Part shown: positions 32,438-38,686 of the stretch, piece after piece
Numbering within the stretch: position 1 is the first letter of the stretch
Layout of the letters: each line of letters opens with the position of its first letter
Assembly: GCF_000787715.1 (NCBI RefSeq)
Contig: NZ_BBPI01000048.1
Span: 1-44,619, forward strand
Direction: 5' to 3'
Origin: Sphingomonas parapaucimobilis NBRC 15100
GTDB lineage: Bacteria > Pseudomonadota > Alphaproteobacteria > Sphingomonadales > Sphingomonadaceae
DNA: 44,619 nucleotides
The notes under the pieces: generated by a model
Seen by the model: only the letters and a program-made list of their open reading frames with translations
Told to the model about the DNA's origin: nothing
Databases searched by the model: none
Position numbers and translations under genes: made by a program

Positions 32438-33252
32438 GCGCACATCCCCTGAGCGGCGCGTTCATGGACGCGCAGACCTTCAACCCGGCGAATTTCGATC
32501 CCGCGCTGGCCAATCCCACGGTCACCGACCAGCCGCTGACCTATCGCCCCGCGCCGCGGCGCGCCGGAATGCCGGGCGGCGATGCGAATACGGTGATCCG
32601 CCAGCACCTGCCGCTGGTCCGGCGCATCGCGTGGCATGTGCACGGGTCCATGTCGAGCATGATCGAGGTCGAGGATCTGGTGCAGGTCGGCCTGGTCGCG
32701 CTGGTCGAGGCCGCCGCCTCGTTCGAGGAACGCGGCGTCGAGTTCGGCCATTATCTGAAGTCGCGACTGCGCGGCGCGATGATCGACGAGCTTCGCCGTC
32801 AGGCGACGACGACGCGCGGCGCGATGCGTCGCCGCCGCCAGTATCACGAGGCGGTCAACACCCTGTCGCAGACCGAGGGCCAGGCCCCGGCCGACGAGGC
32901 GGTCGCCGAAAAGCTGGGCATCACGGTCGAGCGGCTGCGCGCCGACTACAAGACCGCCGAGGCCGTGCGCATGGAGGCGATCGACGATGTCTATGCCGAC
33001 GACCTGCCCTGGTTCGCCGACGACACGCCCGACGCCTTCGAGCAGCTGGCCGAAAGCGACCTGCGCGACGCGCTGATCGCCGCCATCTCCGCGCTCCCCG
33101 AGCGCGAGGCGATGGTGATCCAGCTTTATTATGTCGAGGAACTCAACCTGGAGGAAATCGGCCAGGTGCTCGGCGTCGGCGCGGCGCGCGTCTGCCAGAT
33201 CAAGAGCGCCGCCCATGCCCGCCTGAAAAAGGCCCTCGCCAGCCAGCGTTGA
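32434..33252 (+). CDS. fliA: flagellar sigma factor FliA (sigma-28)
   Basis: FliA directs transcription of late flagellar genes. The 272-residue protein has region 2 near residues 57-115 (LPLVRRIAWHVHG, DLVQVGLVALVEAAASFEER, FGHYLKSRLRGAMIDELR). Region 3 follows, then region 4 with the helix-turn-helix (ALPEREAMVIQLYYVEELNL, EEIGQVLGVGAARVCQIKSA). About 40 variable residues precede region 2, a little longer than usual. It overlaps flhA by ATGA. Three promoters fitting this factor precede flgM and both flagellin genes. FliA and FlgM are absent from many alphaproteobacteria but present in sphingomonads. Confidence 0.95.
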   Translation: MSAHPLSGAFMDAQTFNPANFDPALANPTVTDQPLTYRPAPRRAGMPGGDANTVIRQHLPLVRRIAWHVHGSMSSMIEVEDLVQVGLVALVEAAASFEERGVEFGHYLKSRLRGAMIDELRRQATTTRGAMRRRRQYHEAVNTLSQTEGQAPADEAVAEKLGITVERLRADYKTAEAVRMEAIDDVYADDLPWFADDTPDAFEQLAESDLRDALIAAISALPEREAMVIQLYYVEELNLEEIGQVLGVGAARVCQIKSAAHARLKKALASQR

Positions 33253-33258
33253 TATCAT

Positions 33259-33382
33259 CCTCCCCGGCACGGGGAGGTGGCAGGGCGCAAGCCCTGACGG
33301 AGGGGGATTTCCTCATAGGACGTCCCCAGCGGCACGCCCCCCTCCACCAGCTTCGCTGGTCCCCCTCCCCGTGCCGGGGAGG
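33259..33382. repeat. palindromic REP/MITE-like element
   Basis: Four hairpins are arranged as an overall inverted repeat: CCTCCCC-GGCA-CGGGGAGG-type at 33259-33277, CAGGGC/GCCCTG at 33281-33296, ACCAGC/GCTGGT at 33346-33360, and CCTCCCC/GGGGAGG at 33364-33382. The outer hairpins are near reverse complements. Elements of this composition (GGCACGGGGAGGTGGCAG) are, from memory, widely scattered in sphingomonads and caulobacters. It separates fliA from the permease gene and may also act as a terminator. Confidence 0.7.
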
Positions 33383-33448
33383 ATTGCAATGTCGATTCCC
33401 GATCGCCCCAACTTGCTTTAAGCGCATCCCCGATGACCGGGGACGCCG

Positions 33449-34675
33449 ATGCTCGCACGCCATGAACGCCATCTGATCGGCCGCTATCTGTGGCCGGGTG
33501 CGGGTGGGCGGCTGGTCCTGCTGGTCGCGGGCATCGGCTGCACCGGCGTCATGATCGGTGTCGCGGCGCTGGTGCTGGTCATCGCGGTGATGAACGGCGC
33601 GCAGACCAAATTGGCCGAGAGCGTCGCGCCGGTCAACGGACATCTCAGCGTTACCGTGCCTGCCGGTGCGGCACTGACCGAGGCGCAGGTCGCCGCCACC
33701 ATCGCCCGCATCCCCGGCGTCGTCCGCACCGAGCCGATCCGCGAGATCACCGCCGGTCTGTCGATCGACGGCCGGATTACCCCTATCAAGCTCCAGGGCC
33801 GCGATCCCCGCACACTCTATAGACTGGTGCCGACGATGCGCGCGGCGCTGGCGCACGGTATCGATCCCGCGAGTGCGGTGGCGATCGGCCAGACCGCCGC
33901 GCTGCAATTGGGCCTGTTCCCCGGCGACCGGATCGCGATCGGCCGGGTCGTCCTCGGCCCCGACCGCACCCTGTCGCTCGACCTGACCCCGGCGCGGGTC
34001 GCGGCCTTCTATCCCGATGACGACAAGGGCAGCGACCAGGTGACGCTATATGCCCCGCTCGATTCGCTGCCCATCCTGCAGGACGACTCGGTCGTCACCC
34101 GCCGCGTTGCGGTGGTGCTGACCGACGTCACGCAGGAAGCGGCCGTGACGGCGGCGATCCGGCGGCGGCTGGGTCCGGGCTATCCGATCACCAGCTGGCA
34201 ACAGGCGAATCGCGCGCTGCTCGCCGCGCTCGTCACCGAGAAGATCGGCATGACGATCGCGGTCGGGCTGGTCACGCTGGTAGCGCTGTTCAATATCCTG
34301 TCGTCGATGACCCTGCTCGCACGGGCCAAGCGGCGCGAGATCGCGATCCTGCGCACCATGGGCGTGACGGCGCGCAGCATCATGCGGATCTTCGCCACCG
34401 TGGGCAGCATCATCGCGCTGATCGGGGCGGGCATCGGCCTGTCGCTGGCCGCCGCACTTCTGACCCAGCGCGGTGCGATCGTCGCGGCCGTACGCCACCT
34501 GTCACCCGCGCGGCAGGCCGAATGGGACGTGTTCCTGTCGCTGCCGATCGGGATTTCGGTGCGCGAGCTGGCGGTGATCGCCCTGAGCGTGATCGCGGGC
34601 GCGGTGCTGGCCAGCCTGTATCCGGCCTGGCGCGCGGGGCGGACCTCGCCCGCTTTGGTGCTGCGCGCCGATTGA
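33449..34675 (+). CDS. LolC/LolE-family ABC transporter permease
   Basis: This 408-residue membrane protein has the LolC/E (FtsX-like) permease layout: one helix near residues 23-51 (GCTGVMIGVAALVLVIAVMN), a large periplasmic domain (about 52-265), and three C-terminal helices. The typical VALFNILSSMTLLARAKRRE, IAILRTMGVTARSIMRIF is near residue 280. LolCE with LolD releases lipoproteins from the inner membrane for outer-membrane delivery. No ATPase gene is adjacent, so it may pair with a distant LolD. A role in flagellar assembly is not evident; it may have entered here with the repeat at 33259. Confidence 0.85.
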   Translation: MLARHERHLIGRYLWPGAGGRLVLLVAGIGCTGVMIGVAALVLVIAVMNGAQTKLAESVAPVNGHLSVTVPAGAALTEAQVAATIARIPGVVRTEPIREITAGLSIDGRITPIKLQGRDPRTLYRLVPTMRAALAHGIDPASAVAIGQTAALQLGLFPGDRIAIGRVVLGPDRTLSLDLTPARVAAFYPDDDKGSDQVTLYAPLDSLPILQDDSVVTRRVAVVLTDVTQEAAVTAAIRRRLGPGYPITSWQQANRALLAALVTEKIGMTIAVGLVTLVALFNILSSMTLLARAKRREIAILRTMGVTARSIMRIFATVGSIIALIGAGIGLSLAAALLTQRGAIVAAVRHLSPARQAEWDVFLSLPIGISVRELAVIALSVIAGAVLASLYPAWRAGRTSPALVLRAD

Positions 34676-34687
34676 GCCGATACGAGT

Positions 34688-34719
34688 AAACCCCGGCGGC
34701 ATCGCTGCCGCCGGGGTTT
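34688..34719. terminator. bidirectional hairpin terminator between permease and flagellin 1
   Basis: AAACCCCGGCGGCA (34688-34701) and TGCCGCCGGGGTTT (34706-34719) form a perfect 14-bp stem around TCGC. It ends the plus-strand permease gene (stop 34675), and for the minus strand lies about 90 bases past the flagellin stop. Short A and T runs at both ends suit bidirectional use. Confidence 0.8.
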
Positions 34720-34809
34720 GTCCTGCAAACCGGTCCGTGAGGATCTCTCGGCCGGTCGGCCCCGCCACCCGAGTGGGGGCGCGGTGCCGGGGCGCTCAGG
34801 ATCCGGGAA

Positions 34810-35655
34810 TTACTGTCCGAGCAGCTTGAGCACGCCCTGCTGCGACTGGTTGGCCTGGCTCAACATCGCGGTCGAAGCCTGGCTCAGGATCTGGGCCTTG
34901 GCGAGCGCGGTGGTTTCGGCCGAGAAATCGGTGTCCTCGATGCGGCTGCGCGCGTCCGTCAGGTTGGTGACGTTCGAGGTCAGGTTGTTGACCGCCGACT
35001 GGAGCCGGTTCTGCGTGGCGCCCAGGCCTGCGCGGATATTGGCGACCCGGCCGATGGCGGCGTCGAACTTTTCCAGCGTCGCGCCCGTCGCGATGGTGCT
35101 GGGGCCGGTCGCGGGATCGACCACGGCGATCGCGCCGTTGATCCCTGCATCCGTCGTCAGGTTGCTGAAGGTCATGGTAATGGCGTCGCTGGTGTTCGCG
35201 CCGGCCTGAATGGCGACCACGCCGGCAGCACCCGCCGAACCATCGAGCAGCTTCTGACCGTTGAACTGGGTGTTGAACAGGATGTTCGACACCTGCGAGG
35301 CCAGCGCGTTCTGCTCGGCGGTGATGTTCGCCTTGTCGTTGGTCGAATAGATGCCGTTGGCCTTCTGCACCGCCAGTTCGCGCATCCGCTGGAGCATGTT
35401 GCTCACCTCGTCCAGCGCGCCTTCGGCGGTCTGCGCCATCGAGATGCCGTCGTTCGAGTTGCGGATCGCCTGGTTCATGCCGCGCACCTGCGAGGTCATC
35501 GAGGCGGCGATGGCGAGGCCGGCGGCGTCGTCCTTCGCGGAATTGATTCGCTTGCCGGTGGACAGGCGCTGCATCGACACGTTCAGCGCTTCCGTCGCGG
35601 CGCCGTTGGCGCTCGAGGCGCGTAACGCCGAAATATTACTGGCGATAACCGTCAT
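34810..35655 (-). CDS. flagellin (copy 1)
   Basis: This 281-residue flagellin has the N-terminal D0/D1 helices ([59 protein letters not shown]) and the C-terminal helices ([52 protein letters not shown]). There is only a short variable centre, so the filament surface is likely simple. A sigma-28-type promoter lies at 35719-35745. It is a paralogue of the gene at 35869-36744. FlaF/FlbT-type flagellin regulators common in other alphaproteobacteria are not in the window. Confidence 0.96.
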   Translation of the reverse strand: MTVIASNISALRASSANGAATEALNVSMQRLSTGKRINSAKDDAAGLAIAASMTSQVRGMNQAIRNSNDGISMAQTAEGALDEVSNMLQRMRELAVQKANGIYSTNDKANITAEQNALASQVSNILFNTQFNGQKLLDGSAGAAGVVAIQAGANTSDAITMTFSNLTTDAGINGAIAVVDPATGPSTIATGATLEKFDAAIGRVANIRAGLGATQNRLQSAVNNLTSNVTNLTDARSRIEDTDFSAETTALAKAQILSQASTAMLSQANQSQQGVLKLLGQ

Positions 35656-35718
35656 GGTCGTTCTCCAAAGCCGGAGCTCTCCGCCGCCCCCAAGGCGAAG
35701 GTCGAGCTGCCAAGACGG

Positions 35719-35745
35719 GTAACGACCGCTTGAGGCAGGGCTTTA
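35719..35745 (-). promoter_or_regulatory. sigma-28-type promoter of flagellin 1
   Basis: On the minus strand: TAAAGCCC, 11 bases, GTCGTTAC. The -35 is at 35745-35738 and the -10 at 35726-35719, giving a predicted start near 35712 and a leader of about 57 bases. It shares CTAAAGCC..TGCC...AAGCGG.CGTTAC with the flagellin 2 promoter. Confidence 0.75.
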
Positions 35746-35782
35746 GAGAAAAGAGTCAAATGGGCGCATTTTTTCGGGCGGA

Positions 35783-35815
35783 GCCCCCCGACACCTTATT
35801 ATAAGGCATCGGGGG
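35783..35815 (-). terminator. strong hairpin after flagellin 2
   Basis: CCCCCCGA.CCTTAT-type arms (about 35784-35799) pair with ATAAGG.ATCGGGGGG (to about 35816), with one or two mismatches. The hairpin lies between the flagellin 2 stop and the flagellin 1 promoter on the minus strand. There is no T tract directly after it, so termination is probable but not canonical. Confidence 0.55.
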
Positions 35816-35868
35816 GTCCACCTTCCGCGACCGAGGGGATAACCGCGGTCGGCATTCGCCCAGGGCGA

Positions 35869-36744
35869 TTAGCCGAGGAGCTTCAGCACGCCCTGCTGCG
35901 ACTGGTTGGCCTGGCTCAGCATCGCGGTCGACGCCTGGCTCAGGATCTGCGCCTTGGCGAGCGCGGTGGTTTCTTCCGAGAAGTCGGTGTCCGAGATGCG
36001 GCTCTTCGCTTCGGCGAGGTTCGTCATGTTCGACGTCGCGCTGTTGACGGCCGACTGGAGGCGGTTCTGGGTCGCACCCAGGCCAGCCCGGATCGACGAC
36101 ACGTCGGCGATCGCGGCGTCGTAGTTGGCCAGCGTATCACCGCCCGTCTTCAGGGCAGCGCTATCCGAAGTGGCCGCGAAGTCGACGATCGCGCCGAGCT
36201 GCGATCCGGTTGCAGGCGCCGGAGTCGCGCCGGTGGTGGCAGCGACATAGGTTGCCGTCAGATCGCGCAAACCGATGCTGACGGTGTCGTTGGTCGTCGC
36301 ACCCGTCTGGATCGATACGGTCGAGGCGGCACTGAACAGCGCCTTGTTGTTGAACTGGGTGTTCTTCACGACGGCGCTGATCTGCGCGGCCAGCGTGGTC
36401 TGCTCGTTGGTGATGTTCGCCTTGTCGGCGGTCGAATAGGTGCCGTTCGACGACTGGACCTTCAGCTCGCGCATACGCTGGAGCATGTTGCCGACTTCGT
36501 TCAGCGCGCCTTCCGCCGTCTGCGCCAGCGAGATGCCGTCATTCGCGTTGCGGATGCCCTGCGCCATGCCCTTGATCTGCGAGGTCATCGAGTCGCTGAT
36601 CGCCAGACCGGCGGCGTCGTCCTTTGCCGAGTTGATGCGGTTGCCGGTCGACAGGCGCTGCATCGAGGTGCTCAGGGCCAGCGAGGCCGAGGTCGACGCG
36701 GCGGTTGCACGCATAGCACTGATATTGCTGGCAATAACGGTCAT
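35869..36744 (-). CDS. flagellin (copy 2)
   Basis: This 291-residue flagellin starts [20 protein letters not shown] and has the same conserved ends as copy 1 ([56 protein letters not shown]). Differences concentrate in the central part (about residues 140-215), which here contains an Ala/Thr/Pro-rich stretch. ATG 36744 follows GGAG; longer frames upstream cross the promoter and are rejected. A sigma-28-type promoter is at 36812-36838. The two genes look like a tandem duplication. Confidence 0.96.
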   Translation of the reverse strand: MTVIASNISAMRATAASTSASLALSTSMQRLSTGNRINSAKDDAAGLAISDSMTSQIKGMAQGIRNANDGISLAQTAEGALNEVGNMLQRMRELKVQSSNGTYSTADKANITNEQTTLAAQISAVVKNTQFNNKALFSAASTVSIQTGATTNDTVSIGLRDLTATYVAATTGATPAPATGSQLGAIVDFAATSDSAALKTGGDTLANYDAAIADVSSIRAGLGATQNRLQSAVNSATSNMTNLAEAKSRISDTDFSEETTALAKAQILSQASTAMLSQANQSQQGVLKLLG

Positions 36745-36811
36745 TTGATGTCTCCAAATCTGCTCGGCGATCCGTCTGTGTCCCCTCTGGACCACCGTGC
36801 CGCCGAGTGGA

Positions 36812-36838
36812 GTAACGGCCGCTTTCCGGCAGGCTTTA
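36812..36838 (-). promoter_or_regulatory. sigma-28-type promoter of flagellin 2
   Basis: On the minus strand: TAAAGCCT, 11 bases, GCCGTTAC. The predicted start is near 36805, about 60 bases before ATG 36744. It is the closest of the three to the enterobacterial sigma-28 consensus at -10 after the flgM one. Confidence 0.78.
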
Positions 36839-36857
36839 GCCGGTTCCATGCAAAATT

Positions 36858-36969
36858 TTGCCGGGGCGCTTGCCGGAATTGCCGGAACGGTCGCGCGCGC
36901 GGCCGGGCGTCGCCCGCACATGTGTGGGCACGCATCGCGCCCGGAAAAAACTTGCCGTTCGCGTTGCCG
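36858..36969. promoter_or_regulatory. cluster of TTGCCG half-sites upstream of the flbD-like gene
   Basis: TTGCCG occurs at 36858, 36870, 36879, 36952 and 36964 in the 290-base gap between flagellin 2 and the enhancer-binding protein gene. This is the half-site of the palindromes at 26715 and 29290. In Caulobacter, FlbD represses its own early fliF promoter; a similar self-control could operate here. This is inference. Confidence 0.45.
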
Positions 36970-36971
36970 CA

Positions 36972-36986
36972 TTAACCACGGTTTTA
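36972..36986. promoter_or_regulatory. near-consensus CtrA site
   Basis: TTAA-CCACGGT-TTTA matches the CtrA consensus TTAA-N7-TTAA with one mismatch, 45 bases before the start of the flbD-like gene. In Caulobacter, early flagellar operons are CtrA-controlled. The position is right, but the site is imperfect. Confidence 0.4.
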
Positions 36987-37030
36987 CCAAACAGGGGCCA
37001 TTGCGGAGTCACGAAAGGACTCCACGCCAG

Positions 37031-38314
37031 ATGTCGTCGATTCACCCCTCCGCTGCGCTCGTTAAGCAGAAATATGCGCTGATCTCCGGGCTGCGCGCCC
37101 AGGGCATGGCCATTGCCGAGCAGGGCGCGGCCGCCCAGGCCGGGGACCTGTTCCTCGTCACCGACGGCGACGTGGTCGAGCATCCGGCACGCACCGTCGT
37201 CGTGTCCGACGGTCCGGTCCCCGCCATCACCCCGGCGATCGGCGGCCACCCGGCCCGCGTGACCTATTCCGCCGCCGAAGCAGGCGTCGGCAACAGCTTC
37301 GTCCGCGCCCTGCTGGCGGGCTCGGCCATGCCGACCGCCGCCGACCCGGAAAGCCTGGCGCTCTTCACCCTGGCCGAGCGCGTGGCCCAGGCGGACATCA
37401 CCGTCCTGATCAACGGCCCGACCGGCACCGGCAAGGAAGTCGTGGCCCGCGCCATCCATGCGCAGTCGACCCGCGCCAACAAGCCCTTCGTCGCGATCAA
37501 CTGCGCCGCGCTCCCGGAGTCGATGCTGGAGGCGCTGCTCTTCGGCCACCAGAAGGGTGCGTTCACCGGCGCGGCACAGGCGGGCGAAGGCTTTTTCCGC
37601 GCGGCGGACGGCGGCACGCTGCTGCTCGACGAGATTGCCGAGATGCCGCTCCAGCTCCAGGCCAAGCTGCTCCGCGTGCTGCAGGAGCGCGAGGTGATCC
37701 CGCTCGGCGCGTCGATGCCGCAGTCGGTCGACGTCCGCGTCATCGCCTGCGCCAACCGCGACCTCCAGGCCGAAGTGGCAGCGGGCCGGTTCCGCGCCGA
37801 CTTGTACTATCGCCTGTCGGTCTTCCCGCTGACCACCAAGCCGCTGTGCGAGCGTCGCATGGACATCCCCGCGCTCGCCGCGACGATGATCCTGCGCCAC
37901 GCCGCCGGTCGCACCGCCATTCCGTGGCCCAGCGCGGCGGCGATCGACAAGCTGGCCATGCACAATTGGCCTGGCAATGTCCGCGAGCTGGAAAACGTCA
38001 TCCAGCGCGCGCTGCTGTTCGCCGGTGGCGCGACGATCGAGCCCGAGCATATCGTGTTCGACCGTCCGATGGTCGCCAACGACCTGGACGACGAGCCGCT
38101 GACCGTGACGACCGCGGAAGCGACGCTCGGCAAGGTCGTGCAGATGAGCGAGTTCGCCGCGATCCGCGAGATGCTGGCCGCATGCGGCGGCAATCGGGTC
38201 GAGACTGCCAAGCGCCTGGGGATTTCGGAGCGCACGCTGCGCTACCGCCTCGCCAAGGCGCGCGAACAGGGCGAGGAGATCATCCGACCCTCTAGCCGGG
38301 CCGTGATGGCATGA
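37031..38314 (+). CDS. FlbD-like sigma-54 enhancer-binding activator
   Basis: This 427-residue AAA+ activator of RpoN is of the FlbD/FleQ type. The N-terminal 105 residues do not show a receiver domain with a phosphorylatable Asp. The AAA+ domain has Walker A GPTGTGKE (129-136), the sigma-54-contacting loop GAFTGA (176-181), Walker B GGTLLLDEI (about 194-202) and the family's NWPGNVRELENVIQR. A Fis-type helix-turn-helix (RVETAKRLGISERTLRYRLA) ends the protein. It heads fliE-K and overlaps fliE by ATGA. It is the obvious activator for the three sigma-54 promoters here. Without phosphorylation, activity may be set by another partner, such as FliX in Caulobacter. Confidence 0.9.
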   Translation: MSSIHPSAALVKQKYALISGLRAQGMAIAEQGAAAQAGDLFLVTDGDVVEHPARTVVVSDGPVPAITPAIGGHPARVTYSAAEAGVGNSFVRALLAGSAMPTAADPESLALFTLAERVAQADITVLINGPTGTGKEVVARAIHAQSTRANKPFVAINCAALPESMLEALLFGHQKGAFTGAAQAGEGFFRAADGGTLLLDEIAEMPLQLQAKLLRVLQEREVIPLGASMPQSVDVRVIACANRDLQAEVAAGRFRADLYYRLSVFPLTTKPLCERRMDIPALAATMILRHAAGRTAIPWPSAAAIDKLAMHNWPGNVRELENVIQRALLFAGGATIEPEHIVFDRPMVANDLDDEPLTVTTAEATLGKVVQMSEFAAIREMLAACGGNRVETAKRLGISERTLRYRLAKAREQGEEIIRPSSRAVMA

Positions 38315-38685
38315 GCGTCGGTGGTGTCGGCGGTGCGATGAGCGTCGACCGGGTGATGGCGCTTCGTGCCCAGATCCTGGAACGCAATCAGGCACTCAAG
38401 GCGGCAAGCCAGGCCGGTGCCAACCAGGCGGCACAGGCCGCCCAGACTCAGCCGGTGGCTCCGCCGACCAGCTTTGCCGATACGCTCGAGTCCGCGCTGA
38501 AGGGCGTGAACGAAGGCCAGCAACAGGCCGCCCGCCTGTCCGAATCCTACGAACGCGGCGAAACGGTCGACATCGCCAAGGTGATGATGGCCCGCCAACA
38601 GGCATCGGTCGGGTTCGAGGCGACCCTGCAGGTCCGTAACAAACTCCTGTCCGCCTATAAGGACATCATGAGCATGCCGGTGTAA
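38311..38685 (+). CDS. fliE: flagellar hook-basal body protein FliE
   Basis: FliE joins the MS ring to the rod and is the first exported substrate. The 124-residue protein has a variable Gln/Ala-rich first half and the conserved second half (SFADTLESALKGVNEGQQQA, VDIAKVMMARQQASVGFEAT, LQVRNKLLSAYKDIMSMPV). It overlaps the activator gene by ATGA and ends one base before fliF. Confidence 0.94.
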   Translation: MSVGGVGGAMSVDRVMALRAQILERNQALKAASQAGANQAAQAAQTQPVAPPTSFADTLESALKGVNEGQQQAARLSESYERGETVDIAKVMMARQQASVGFEATLQVRNKLLSAYKDIMSMPV

Positions 38686-38686
38686 G

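Noticed and set aside
29408..32443. Very long minus-strand open frame (about 1,011 codons) opposite flhA
   Set aside because: It is antisense to the transglycosylase, flhA and the fliA junction. Its product is a His/Gln/Arg/Asp-rich sequence typical of antisense frames in GC-rich DNA and matches no family.
36927..36945. Possible sigma-54 promoter (GGGCACG-N4-GCGC) upstream of the flbD-like gene
   Set aside because: The -12 element lacks the TTGC core; only the -24 side resembles the consensus.
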